From Dermacentor variabilis (lineage: Eukaryota > Arthropoda > Arachnida > Ixodida > Ixodidae), in the NCBI RefSeq assembly GCF_050947875.1, contig NC_134569.1:201510627-201574626 (forward strand): DNA of 64,000 bases, in the 5' to 3' direction. The notes beneath the pieces are model-generated. The model was not told the DNA's origin, did no database searches, and saw only the letters and a program-made list of their open reading frames with translations. Shown one piece after another: positions 10,370-21,090 of this stretch (position 1 is the first letter of the stretch; every line of letters starts with the position of its first letter). The translations under genes and the position numbers were made by a program.

Positions 10370-11346
10370 GATCGGCCTACAAGTTCAATTGACGCTGCGC
10401 ACGTCAACTACCACTCCTATATACACACAAACAAAGGAATGTAGGGTCGAGTGAAGCAGATTAGGATGGCGCGCACGCAGGAGTAAGCCCGGTCAGGCAC
10501 GGTCGCGGAGACTGCGAAGAAACGGAACACCAGTGCTGACGTCACTACGCCGCGGTTTCCGGTCTCCGCTCGCATCGTCAGCATCAGCAGCGCGCGGCGC
10601 TCGACTGTGGGGCGGAGCTACAGCGCAATTTTAACCGACGATTGCGTCGCTCCTAAGTGAAATATCCCCCCAAAATTTTACCTGCATGGTTTATAAGGTT
10701 CCCGCAACCGTAAATGAGCGTCTTATTGAATTCTACAGACTCTTCAGCTTCCCTTTAAGAGAGTTAAACGAATGCCGGTAAGAACGTCTGTTAAATTTTT
10801 CTTTTTTCAACTACATACAGGCACTCTCCGAGTGAAACCGTGGCTGCAAAGCAAAGACATTTTTGAACCTTGGTCTGTGAATTGCTTTATATGCAAAAAA
10901 AAAACGGAGACGATTGAGCATATCTTTTTGGACTGTCAGGATGCAGTGTTTTTGTGGGATATTCTAAAACGTAGCTTTAAAAAGCAGTTGGCGTTAAGTG
11001 CTTTCAGGATACGCTCCCTGCCATGCGCGGAACCAGAGGGAGTGCCTGTCGATCTGTTAATGCTTCTGTGCATGCACAGCGTGTGGCGAACGCGTATGGA
11101 TATTAGACATGAGCGCATTGTTCAGGCCCCAGCACATGAATACTTCATTGAAAGTGTGTTATATATACGCAAATTTTTCTGTGCACAGAGTGATCCTCCT
11201 TATTGGATAAGTGCTTTGGACAAAGTGACTAGCCTACATCGTTCTTATCACACCACGCTGGTCCGGCATTGACTAATTGTTTCTTATGGGCTTGTAATAT
11301 TCCCATTGTACTTTCTTTTGCCAAGCCGGTAACAAAAAAAAAAACT

Positions 11347-11430
11347 CATGGTCGAGTGGTAGCGTCTCCGTCTCAAACTCCGGAGACCCTGGTTCGATAC
11401 CCACGCAGCCCATCTTGCAAGTTGTTTTTA
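11347..11430 (+). mobile_element. tRNA-like SINE head, not of the Ruka type
   Basis: Directly after the LINE A-tract lies a tRNA-like stretch: an A-box-like GGTCGAGTGG, an arm with a strong GTCTCCG/CGGAGAC stem, and a B box GGTTCGATACC. A T-rich segment follows. The central stem has 7 bp and a 10-base loop rather than 5 and 7, so it is not a functional tRNA gene. I read it as a SINE head of another family; a decayed tRNA pseudogene is the alternative. Confidence 0.5.
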
Positions 11431-13132
11431 TTTATGAATTGCCTTCCGCCATATTTCGCTCACGGCCAAAGCCGCCGACGCTGACGACACCGGCTTTTCT
11501 GCGACACGAGCTCCTTAACGCTAACGCGTTGAAATAGTTTGCACGGATAGCAGCTCAGCGGCGCCGCCATGCAGCCGGTGTCCCCGTAAGTCATAGTTCG
11601 TTTCGCTCCGTGCACCACGAACGCTGCCCTAACTTTCAACAATAGAAGCACTGCCGCAATACATGTTGTAAGAGCACTTGCTCTTTCACCAATCCGTTAT
11701 GCAGTGCATTGGTTGAAAGAGATCGACCGGCGTCAAATTTACTTTCGTAATCTACATCGATGACAAGAGAAGCCCGGATAGCCATACAGGGAAGTACAGA
11801 AAATGAAAATTGCTTGTGGAGATGACCATATATCTGGTGGCTGAACAAGTAAGTGCCTTAGTAGGTTTTTACTAAATTGTAAGTGGGTAGTAACGCTTGG
11901 TTTTCACTTTCGACAGAATTTTCTCAAAACCTACATTGGTCCCACTATTTGGAAAACTACTTAGGCTAGAAAAAGATGTTTTTCCAATGATGAGCAAATG
12001 ATTATAGATATCTACTTCAGTAAAATTACAAAAAAATCAATGAAAGGAATTATTTCTGCAAAATAAATTATCATTATTAATATTACCAGAAATTTGCACC
12101 CTTTTGGCAAAAAGATTAATACAAAAATAACTGCATACAACCGAGCAATAATTCTGCTTAGGTTAAGAGAGCTGCGAATTCTGAATAAAATAATAGCAGT
12201 ATGACTACTTTCCCTTGCTCAGTTCCAAAGAAAACGGGTCACGAACATGCGTAAGAATACACGCAAATATAGGGCTTATTATGTTCCCTTAATGAAATTT
12301 GACGGAGTATTTATTTTAACATTGCGAACGCCCCATGTGAGACTCGCAAGTTTTTGAGAACTACATTCGCATCGAAGATTTTTAATTTGATGTGCGCATA
12401 TTAACTGGTGGCGACAAACACGCCGTGAAACTCGGTTGTGCGAGTTGCGGTGTGACCACCACGAAATGACAACCACGATAGCGGTCAAAAGAGTCGAAAA
12501 AAAGCGACCCGCTTTATAACGCGCACCTCATATGCGTGAAAGGCAGGCTCACGACATGCCCTCGATATCGCCAGGCTCCTTGCGAAGGAGCGCCGTAGAC
12601 TCGCTGCTGCAAGGGGATGGTTCTTTACGGTACACGTTTTAGAAGCGCCCGCCTCTTCCTTCTCACTGAGCACTACTTTTTGCGGGAAGTAATTTACATG
12701 CACTGCACAATTTGATGCCGTGATATCATTCAGCATGCGATATAAACGTAATACCGGCATACGGCGGATCAGGTGAGTACCTGAGGTTATAGGAAAGTGA
12801 GAATTTGTGCAGATACTGGGCGTACACTTGATTATTTATTATAGTTTGGTGCCTCTTTCATGACACCAAAGGGAAGCGGAGACACGAAGATGGAACCCGG
12901 GGCTCGCCGAGGCCTCTGCGATCTGCGTGCCGGAGTGCATAAGATCGGCTGTGCACTATAATGCACGCGGCAGGCTCCGGCCTCGGTGGTCCCATTTAAC
13001 GGATGGCCCGACTCCAGCTTTGATCTCGCCTAGCGTGACGTCAAGGTTATCGCAGTTTATAAGCAGGAGAGGTATTGCCGCATAAAAAAAGCTGCGTTAT
13101 AGATGGGGCGGACACGTGCAGTGTCCGGCCCA
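11431..13132. other. Unassigned stretch
   Basis: No convincing gene. 11870-12280 is AT-rich. 12280-12760 is a compositionally different block; its minus strand has TTATAAAG near 12520-12513 followed by a pyrimidine run, so it could be a promoter-bearing repeat, but no ends are visible. 12199-12226 recurs inverted at 13672-13699. Confidence 0.3.
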
Positions 13133-13179
13133 TTCATATTCATTTGATATTCATATTCATATTCATATTCAGTATTCAT
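13133..13179. repeat. (ATTCAT)n microsatellite
   Basis: Hexamer-like repeats of attcat/attcatattcat, slightly imperfect, abutting the end of the inverted LINE duplicate. Confidence 0.85.
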
Positions 13180-13673
13180 GTGCTGGGGCCTGAACAATGC
13201 GCTCATGTCTAATATCCATACGCGTTCGCCACACGCTGTGCATGCACAGAAGCATTAACAGATCGACAGGCACTCCCTCTGGTTCCGCGCATGGCAGGGA
13301 GCGTATCCTGAAAGCACTTAACGCCAACTGCTTTTTAAAGCTACGTTTTAGAATATCCCACAAGAACACTGCATCCTGACAGTCCAAAAAGATATGCTCA
13401 ATCGTCTCCGTTTTTTTTTTTTTGCATATAAAGCACTTCACAGACCAAGGTACAAAAATGTCTTTGCTTTGCAGCCACGGTTTCACTGGGAGAGTGCTTG
13501 TATGTAGTTGAATTTAACAGAAGCTCTTACCGGCATTCGTTTAACTCTCTTCAAGGGAAGCTGAAGAGTCTGTAGAATTCAATAAGACGCTCATTTACGG
13601 ATGCGGGAACCTTATAAACCATGCAGGTAAATTTTTGGGGGGATATTTCGATTAGGAGCGACGCAATCGTCGG
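13168..13673 (-). repeat. Inverted duplicate of the copy A/LINE junction
   Basis: Read on the minus strand, this 506-bp block repeats 10636-11141 almost base for base. It starts with the last 120 bp of the TTAA transposon, crosses its terminal repeat (here CAAG instead of TTAAAG at the junction), and continues into the LINE zinc-finger frame (13486-13169 encodes the same CFICKKKKTETIEHIFLDC segment). Because it carries the junction, it was copied after the transposon had landed. The copies stop being similar abruptly at both ends. A 28-bp copy of 12199-12226 abuts the outer end. Confidence 0.85.
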
Positions 13674-14060
13674 AACTGAGCAAGGGAATGTAGTCATACA
13701 CCCGAAGAGCGACATGCGTACGACGAGCGCTGGAGTGAACAGCAAGGAGAATGTAAACGGCGCCGGCTCGAAATGCACTTCGCTTTTCGTTTGACAGCTT
13801 TGAGTGCCGTCAGCTTTCGCTGCCATTCCATCTTCACAGAGTGGAATTGATGTCATTTTTTTTATCATCCTGCACCTTCATCACGTGCAGGGTAGCCAAC
13901 CGGAAGTACCTTTGGCTGGCCTCCCTGTCTTTCTATGCGTCCTTTCTCTCTTCCTCTGTGCCACCCGCTTTATTACATCATCATTGCTTCCCATGAGACC
14001 TCGATTTGCCGATATTATGTTTTTATTTTGGCATGCTAAATGATCTCGCAGGAAACAATC
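13674..14060. other. Unassigned stretch
   Basis: Begins with the inverted 28-bp copy of 12199-12226. Beyond that I see only short frames and no known motif. Confidence 0.3.
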
Positions 14061-14190
14061 ACTCGGGTGCTTAGATTTAGGTGGGCGTGAAACAAACCCA
14101 GGCGGTCAAAATTATTTCCGAATTCCTCAGTAAGACGTGCCCTATAATCATATCGTGATTATGACACGTAAAGCCACAGAATTTAAGTTT
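14061..14190 (+). mobile_element. Ruka-type SINE, 3' part
   Basis: Matches the 3' half of the SINEs elsewhere in the window: cggGTGcttagatttagg, cccaggcggtcaaaatt, a decayed tccactacggcgtgcc block and cacgtaaagcc. The tRNA-like head is missing, so it is 5'-truncated and diverged. Confidence 0.6.
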
Positions 14191-15246
14191 TGAATGTTAA
14201 CCAAATCCCAAAGAAGGTAGAGGCGTGTGCAGAGAGAAGGTATAGGCATGCCCTCCTGGATCGTACTGATAAGGAACCGGTTGCGCGTCGATGCCACCTT
14301 CGACTTCTGGTAAATTTGCTGGTTCAATAAACATGTTAGAAAAGCAGTCTGGTAAAATACATTCGGCGTATTCTTGTGGTTCATTGCTTTTGTGCAAACC
14401 AAAAAACACGGAATTTCATCCTGAATGCGAGGCATTGATTACAAGAGCAAATTATTATACAGCTACACAAAGTAAGGTTAGCAGTTTCAACGGCCACACA
14501 AATTACCCTAAATGTTCGCTCACGAACTAAGTTAACAAGCACGATGTCATGCGCGTATCGGCTAACATAAATATACCTCAGTCGATGACCGCGGACACTG
14601 GCTATCAGAACGCTGGCCTGAGAACAGCGGCAGCAGCGGCGAGCGAACACTCCGTGCTGCCCCCAGCTTGAACGTTTCTCTGAAACTAGAGATTACGCGA
14701 CCTCCAACAAATGGGGGGGCTAGAACACATACGGCGCGTGGCCGCGATATTATCGCACTTTATACGGAACTTTACGACAACGACAAAAATTCGCTTTGAG
14801 TGTCCGTGCATTTACTATAGTAATAAAACGCTGTACAATGGTCAGGTAAGACAACGGTGGAAGAACAGGTAAGGTGTATGAACGAGGCTGCCACACTAGC
14901 GATTGTTTCGGTCGTGGTTTACGTCTATCTCGGCAGATGGCCCGCATTATTGCGGGGTCAAAGACCTGCGGCGTCACTCACTCGAGTGACGCCGAAGGGA
15001 ACAGACGTCCCGAGTGGCGGAGCCTTCTCAACACAGCAGGAGCAGCGTGCCGAAGCGACAACTTTTCTATTTCGTATTTCGCTCATTATTCTTTTTTTTA
15101 AATGTTAGGTTAGCCGAGCAGTGTCTATAATTTATTTTTCATGTTTTTCAGTTTCTAAGACTTCTTGCTTAGCTATAAGTAGCTAACGTATAATTGTATT
15201 TTTTTTTTTTCACAAGTAGGGTTACCTTGTACTGCACCTTGTTAAT
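14191..15246. other. Unassigned stretch
   Basis: No protein or RNA motif recognised. 14580-14780 is GC-rich and reads like part of an old repeat; 15040-15230 is T-rich. Confidence 0.3.
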
Positions 15247-15251
15247 ACGAG

Positions 15252-16195
15252 ATGATGGTTGGTGCTAAGGGGAACCACGCGTGCGTTGTTCTGAGTGCGA
15301 GCGCTCTTATGCGTTGGAAGAAAGGCAGTTTGAGTAAGTACGCGAATGGGAACGGTGCAGCTTTCACCTTTAGGTTGCGTGTGTTAGGGTCATGGCCAGA
15401 CCATCTAAAGCAGGTGAACCATAAGCTGGGTAAGCGGGTCGGAAAGTTATCTAAGGAACTCAAGAGCGAACAGAAGCAGAGTCAGCACCGCGAACGGTTC
15501 TGGCTCCGAAGCGAGTACATCGCGCCCCTGCGGCTCGCTTAGCTGCGCAGCTAACCAAGCCGAAACCACCACGCATGAAAGCAGTGGTGGCAACGTCAAT
15601 GGCGGTAACGAACCAGCTACCACTGAAAACAAAGCTAAGGGCAAGGATAAGACAGGAGGAGAGGTCATCGCGGCCTCCGGTGCTGCTTTCGGCGGCAAGG
15701 ACGAGGAAAGGCGTCGCTTTGTCATTGTTGGGGATTCGAACATGCGTGAAGTAGAACCGGCGATAAAAGAATCGGGGCAGGCGAACGAGTCCAGGTCAAC
15801 ACGCTTCCGGGAAAACCGACTAGGGCGGTGACAGCGAAACGAAGCAACGCATGCGGTACACGATGGAGGAGAGCGATTGATTGACGGGGTGATTGAGTAG
15901 CGCAGCGATTGACATACTGCAAGGACGAGGGGCAGGGATCGCGAAGCAAATAGTCAAAGGGGTCACCGACCTATGGAACGCGTCAAAAAAAGTACACATC
16001 GCCATGTGCATGGTGCCTGTGGCTGAAAGGCAGGGGTATGAAATTGAAAGGGCAGTGCTTGCAATAAACATCGGAATTCGGGCTCTAGCTAAGGCAACGA
16101 GTTTTACGGCCATTGACATCAACCGTGAAGTGCACAAAGCAGGCCGCGAAGGCCCACTTTCGTACGTTACAGCACACATTTTAGTGAAAATGTAG
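15252..16195 (+). pseudogene. LINE ORF1 with SGNH/GDSL-type esterase domain (decayed)
   Basis: The first part (15252-15542) is basic with a Lys/Glu/Gln-rich heptad segment (GKLSKELKSEQKQSQH). At about 15718 the frame reads FVIVGDSNMREVE, whose GDSN is SGNH block I with the catalytic Ser. After stops near 15830-15900 it continues as IAKQIVKGVTDLWNASKKVH, CMVPVAERQGYEIERAV and FTAIDINREVHKAG. The final Asp-X-X-His block is not readable. Esterase-type ORF1 proteins are known from CR1-like LINEs. The better copy at 60533-61080 supports the reading. Confidence 0.6.
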
Positions 16196-17322
16196 CAACA
16201 CCGCTCGCACGTCGAATCGCGTCGTGGGCTGTAGCTTTTTTCAGGCGGGCCCCAGGTGATCAGGAAGGAAGATTAACTGTTTTCTATAGTGACGCACCAG
16301 TAAAGGACAGAATTAGACCACAAGGAGATAGGAAAAGGTGCACAAAGGACGAGAATAGAGAAGGTAAAATTCGCTACATAAACATGCATAGTGGTCGCAA
16401 GCCGTAAACATGGCTCGAAATTTGAACGCACCTGAATGACGAAGCGATTAGCGTGTACGCCTTGACCGAAACGCATCTACCATCATTTGGAGCAGTCGCC
16501 TGTTACTGACAGTTTTCTATGGGAAGGGTGCAAAAGAATAAGTGGGTCAAGGAAAGGTGGAGGCGTAGGCATGCTAATTAGGGGGGGGGGGGGTCTGAAG
16601 TGGCAAAGGGTAAAAGAGACATATCAGGAGCGTTAATGGATTGGCGGCACATGGCAAGGCAAGAAGACGTGGCTGGGAGTAGCTTACTTGTGGACAGGCA
16701 GTGATAGCAGAGATAAATATAAGGGAATGATTAGTTGCGCTAGAAGCAATTTTAATGAGTTCAAGGAGTCGGCCCAGGTGATATTAGTGGGAGATATGAA
16801 CGCACACCGATGATTTAGATGGATATACTGATTACAGCGGTTCTCTAGTTCTGGATCTCTGTCATGAACAGAACCTTATCAGGCAGTAATATATAGACTG
16901 CGCCTTACTCTCAGAAATGGTCTACAAACGACTAGGCCAAATGATGATAAGCAAACACCGAAAATATAGCCCGGATAGCGATCATAAACGTTTAACCTTA
17001 AGATTTTGGAGAGATATTAACTCGAAACATAAACCAATAGCACTAGTATTTATAAAAATGAGTGAAAAGCAAATAATAGAGACAGCAAAGAACAGAGAAG
17101 AAAATGTGAACTTTTTCTACAGCAGTCTGGGAATATAAGGTACTGGCAGACGTTATGCAAAAGTATATAAGAGCTATAAAAAAAAAACTTTAGGTTTGGA
17201 AAGACGAAACCACCTAACTGGGGGAAGAAGGAGATAAATCAAGCTATAGAAGCGCTTAAGCAGGCGCCTAGGGATCATCGAGAGGCCAAAAAGTTGGCAT
17301 TACGTGATGAGGTGCTCCTTAA

Positions 17323-19392
17323 AGGGAAGCTGAAGAGTCTGTCGAATTCACTAAGACGCTCATATACGGATGCGGGAACCTTATAAACCATGCAGGTAAA
17401 ATTTTGGGAGGGATTTTTCACTTAGGAGCGACGCAATCGTCGGTTAAAATTGCGCTGTAGCTCCGCCCCCCGTCGAGCGCCGCGCGCTGCTGCTGACGCT
17501 GACGATGGAAGCGGAGACCGGAAACCGCGGCGTAGTGACTTCAGCACTGGTGTTCCGATCCTTCGCTGTCTCCGCTACCGTGCCTGACCGGGCTTATTTC
17601 TGCGTGCGTGCCGTCCTAATCTGCTTCGCTCGACCCTACATTCCTTTATTTGTGTGTATATAGGAGTGGTAGTTGACGTGCGCAGCATCAATTGAACTTG
17701 TAGGCCGATCACGCCGGCGTTCTGTGCAGCCTACGCTTGCACGAACACCAGCGGCCGCGACGATGTTCCGATGTTCCATTAGTTCCTGCAAGACAAGAAG
17801 CTTTCAGCTAAGTGGGAGGCTGCTGTGAAGCGAAACAACTTCAAGCGCTCAAGAACAACATTGTTGTGCTCTAACCACTTCCGTGACGATTACTACCGGA
17901 GTTTATCAATAATGCGTGCTTTGGGTTCTTCGTGTTAGCACGCTGAACGGAAGGCGCATGTTTATCTCCCACCCTTGACGCAGGTTTCATCGCCAAGCGC
18001 CGCGAATTTCCTATTCGCACGTGTGTTGTGAAACAGCCTGCATGCAGCTACCATAACGCAGTGCAAGCGTAAAGTTTGCATGTGTTGGAAAGCCTGCTCA
18101 CGCCAGGACGCTGCGCTCCCCCTTCTCTCGCACACATAAGAAACCGACCAACTCACGTAGCCGACGGAATTCGCCGGTTACGAGTAGCGTGCGGATGGCG
18201 CGCTGATGAAGGTTCTGTACTACACGTGCTACAACAGCCGGTAAACTTTTACCGCGTTTAAACCGTTTGTGTACATTGCCGACAGCTTTGGGGCAGCGCA
18301 CAAATGCCGAAGATCGCATCACCGCTTACGTTCTACGAGGAGGCATGCAGGAACATAACACTACAGTTGTTTGCCCGGAAACGTGCTTATTGGAACGCTG
18401 AATGCAGCTTAGGAAAAAATCATACTCGCCAAAGAACATTTCCAACACAAGGTGATGCTAACACTTCGCCTTCATTCGCGTGGAAAGCGGTGCTTGCATC
18501 AGCATTTTTTGCTTCTTGTAGAGGCCGGCTCTTCGCAGTCGGCTCGGACATGTAGGGAGTAAAGTATAAATCCCTTACAAGTGATCTTGCACACGACAGC
18601 GACAGCGCGACAAGCGAGGCGATGGCTGTAGCGTTCACTCGTCGCCTGCAAGCCGAACTCCACGCGAGCGACGGCTTTGAGCGACGGCTTCGCGGTATGA
18701 GGGCAGCAATATATGCGCCGAAACTAGCGTGACGCATGCTTTATCAATTTAAGTTGATGTATTTTACTGACAAAGGCGCATAACATATTTCGGAAGGTCT
18801 TGCACTAGGTTCTTATTCTTGCACGTGTAAAATTCAATAGTTCGCTCGTTCCGTGCGACAAACAGTAGTATTTCAGGTATGTACGTCCAGTTCCGGCTTC
18901 GCACTGTCGGCTAGTCGCTATAGCACTTCCGGGCGACGAGCGACGAGTTTTAGATTTCTAGAAACGAGCGATCGAGCGACAACACCGAGCGATCTGTTCA
19001 ATCGACGCCCCGTTTTGTCGCTCGAAGTTGTCGCCCGTCACCGTCGCGCGCAATATCGCTCTCGTGGAATTTGGACTTAACGCCGAACTCCACAGAGAAA
19101 CGCAAGCTCACGAAATTTTCCATGACCGTCTCTGCAAAACAGCACCAAACTACCTTGCACCGTGCTTCGGTCCGGACGAACACCATTGTTGACGTCACGA
19201 GGCGCCCGACCAATCACAGGCGGTAACGAGGCGCGCGAGCTGGGCGTGTCTGCTGCTGCACTTTTCGTCGAAATAAAATATGTTTGTGCTTTCTTTGGCT
19301 CAATTTCGATGCGATATTCGAATTCAGAGGGTTGAAAACCACGACGTACTGCTGTTCACTCATTTTTTTCTGGAAAAGCTTTCAGCTTCCCT
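17323..19392 (-). mobile_element. Kolobok-like TTAA transposon, copy B
   Basis: This 2070-bp element has terminal AGGGAAGCTGAA and its inverse and is flanked by TTAA at 17319-17322 and 19393-19396. It lies in reverse orientation relative to copies A and C. Removing it plus one TTAA gives a continuous LINE frame reading DEVLL then KWDKNQQK across the empty site. It carries the THAP exon on the plus strand (17711-17938), with a TATATA-like run about 50 bp upstream. No catalytic transposase domain was found; the rest is GC-rich, apparently non-coding and shared with copies A and C. Confidence 0.85.
17711..17938 (+). pseudogene. THAP-domain exon of transposon copy B
   Basis: Read in the frame used by copies A and C, whose ATG is ACG here, codons 5 and 10 are Cys, codon 24 is TAG, codon 35 is Trp ([12 protein letters not shown]), and codons 53 and 56 are Cys and His ([12 protein letters not shown]). 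This gives C-X4-C-X42-C-X2-H, the C2CH pattern of a THAP finger. The usual Pro of the FPxD segment is Leu (FLQD). The TAG is shared with the other two copies; the lost start codon is specific to this one. The frame closes at TAG 17936-17938. Confidence 0.75.
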
Positions 19393-19475
19393 TTAAGTGG
19401 GACAAAAACCAACAAAAGTAAAGGGGTGACGAGTGAGCTCTTGCAAGAGAAAACTAAATGAGCATGGGGTGTATA

Positions 19476-19506
<31 letters not shown>

Positions 19507-19984
19507 AAGAGGAAAGGCGGAGTGGTTAAGCATATATCGGTCTCCGGTTTGCTACCCTACTCTGGGGATGGGAGATAGGGGTTAGAAAGAGGACAGATAG
19601 GAAAGCGTTAAAAAAAACGCGCACACACGGAGGCACGCACACACAAGGGGCGTTCCAGTTAAAGTCGTTTACAAAGGCTGGTAGATCGCAAAAAGCGCAA
19701 TAGTGCTTGCATGGCCTTCTTCTGTGACGGTAGGCCCTTTCGATGGTGTAAAATTCTTTCTTCTGATAGCGGTTGGTCGTCCAGCTGGTCAAGTTCGTGG
19801 CGAAGGCATTCCCTCTGTGGACTGTACTACGGGCAGGCGCACAAAATATGGTCAGTTGATTCTTCCTGGCTGCCGTGGTCACAGGTTGCGGTGTCGGTCA
19901 TCCCTATGTGGAATGCATAGGCTTTGGTAAAGGCAACGCCCAACCAAAGTCGATATAGATGCGCGGCGTCTCTACAACGAATCT

Positions 19985-20177
19985 AATTAATTAGTTTAAT
20001 TATGGGGTTTTACGTGCCAAAACCACTTTCTGATTATGAGGCACGCCGTAGTGGAGGACTCCGGAAATTTAGACCACCTGGGGTTTTTCAACGTGCACCT
20101 AAATCTAAGTACACGGGTGTTTTCGCATTTCGCCCCCATCGAAATGCGGCCGCCATGGCCGGGATTCGATCCCGCGA
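19985..20177 (-). mobile_element. Ruka-type SINE, 5'-truncated, 13-bp target duplication
   Basis: The minus strand carries the B-box end (gggatcgaatccc type), the gcggccgcatttcgatggggg core and the tail ending cacgtaaaaccccataatt. The identical 13-mer CTACAACGAATCT flanks it at 19972-19984 and 20178-20190. The A-box part of the tRNA head is missing. It interrupts the C-terminal frame of the RNase H LINE. Confidence 0.9.
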
Positions 20178-20359
20178 CTACAACGAATCTGTGATGGCGC
20201 TGGATGACCTAATGTGGGATCAAGTGAGTACAGTCGCGTATTTCTTAAATGTGGCTCATTCCATTGCGACGCGGTGCACTGCCGAGCAAGTAGGCGGAGC
20301 TTCCGTGCTGCATCAGTTCTATAAAGAGGAATTGGGACGTGGTGCTCCTCAGTATGGGC

Positions 20360-21090
20360 TGTAAGAGTTGAGGAGGACCTTGGGATGCAAACTTGGGAGG
20401 TTTATTTCCATTATTTACAGTGAGACGACCAAGAAATTAACAGTCATAGAAGTCATTACGGGCCGGCAGCAACTCGGACGCTGCGGCCCGTGGCAAGAAG
20501 CTCGAAAGAGAAGAATCAAGGAATGCTCTAGGAATGCTCTGCTGCTGCTCCCGGTCTGTGTCTTTTAAGCCCTTCGGTGTCTCGAAGACACGTCACATTC
20601 GGCCAATGGGAGAGCCCGCTCAGGTGACGCCATATTCGGCCAATCGGCGAGCCCGCTCAGGTGTGGTCATTTTCGGCCAATAGTAGGCGCCCGTGCGATT
20701 GTGTCACACCCGGCGAAGACAGTCGCTGCTTGGTCCCGAATTGTCCGAGGGATTACTTCTCCCTGCGGTCTTGCCTTGCTGACTTGCAATGCGACGTCAC
20801 AATAGGCGGGTGGGGGTGACGCTGCCAGGTTTTCACGGTGCATTACACCCGTCTTGCCTCTTGGACCCAAGTTACCTGGAACAGTGCCAGGCTCTCGCTT
20901 CACTTTCGGGAAGAGTCAAGCAGTGAATAGCTCCACCTGCGGCACATGAGGTGGAGCCGCCAATTTGTTTGCACGTGCCGCGCCTCTGGAATATGGTATC
21001 CGTGCTTCTGCGCTTCTTAATTAGCTGTGGCGCGATTCGATGTGGTCTGGTGAACTCGAAGTAGCTCAGGATACGGTCCCGTATCTAACA
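20360..21090 (-). mobile_element. Solo LTR, family B
   Basis: This 731-bp block reads on the minus strand from TGTTAGATACGG to CAACTCTTACA. The 4-bp duplication GGGC (20356-20359 and 21091-21094; GCCC on the minus strand) flanks it, and its removal restores the LINE reading frame (QAARSA-HTEEHH). A second copy at 56381-57138 shares its length and landmarks. The minus strand has a TTAAAAG TATA-like box near 20570 and, upstream of it, repeated units with ATTGG (CCAAT box) motifs. No internal retroelement sequence adjoins, so it is a solo LTR. Confidence 0.85.

Larger units (their letters stand above)
7291..10754 (+). mobile_element. Kolobok-like TTAA transposon, copy A (non-autonomous)
   Basis: The element begins AGGGAAGCTGAA and ends with its inverse complement TTCAGCTTCCCT, with TTAA at 7287-7290 and 10755-10758. 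Removing it and one TTAA restores the surrounding LINE frame, which fixes both ends. Its minus strand carries a THAP exon (10369-10139). Compared with copies B and C (about 2.1 kb) it has an extra 1381 bp at 8111-9491, so the base element is also about 2.1 kb. I recognised no DDE transposase. TTAA target sites together with a THAP domain are characteristic of the Kolobok superfamily; piggyBac also uses TTAA but lacks THAP. Confidence 0.85.
7139..11345 (+). mobile_element. 5'-truncated LINE 3' end with zinc-finger C-terminus, split by TTAA transposon
   Basis: Codons from 7139 to 7290 (ARFSSEYLAAVTSKKLYKDL, ending ERDVLK) continue, after removal of the transposon at 7291-10754 and one TTAA, directly into the frame at 10759-11272 (RVKRMPVRTSVKFF). 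The joined protein carries a zinc-binding motif CFICKKKTETIEHIFLDC followed by FLWDIL, the zf-RVT-type tail of many non-LTR reverse transcriptases. The stop is at 11270-11272, and a short 3' UTR ends in an A-tract at 11334-11345. The catalytic RT domain is missing. The clade is uncertain; an L1/Tx1-like or R-type origin is possible. Confidence 0.75.

Noticed and set aside
11347..11430. Functional tRNA gene
   Set aside because: The anticodon arm has a 7-bp stem and 10-base loop and no acceptor stem pairs; read as a SINE head or pseudogene.
19985..20190. tRNA gene calls at SINE heads here and at 26358, 31875, 54195 and others
   Set aside because: A and B boxes are present, but the cloverleaf is not complete and a SINE tail with target duplications follows.
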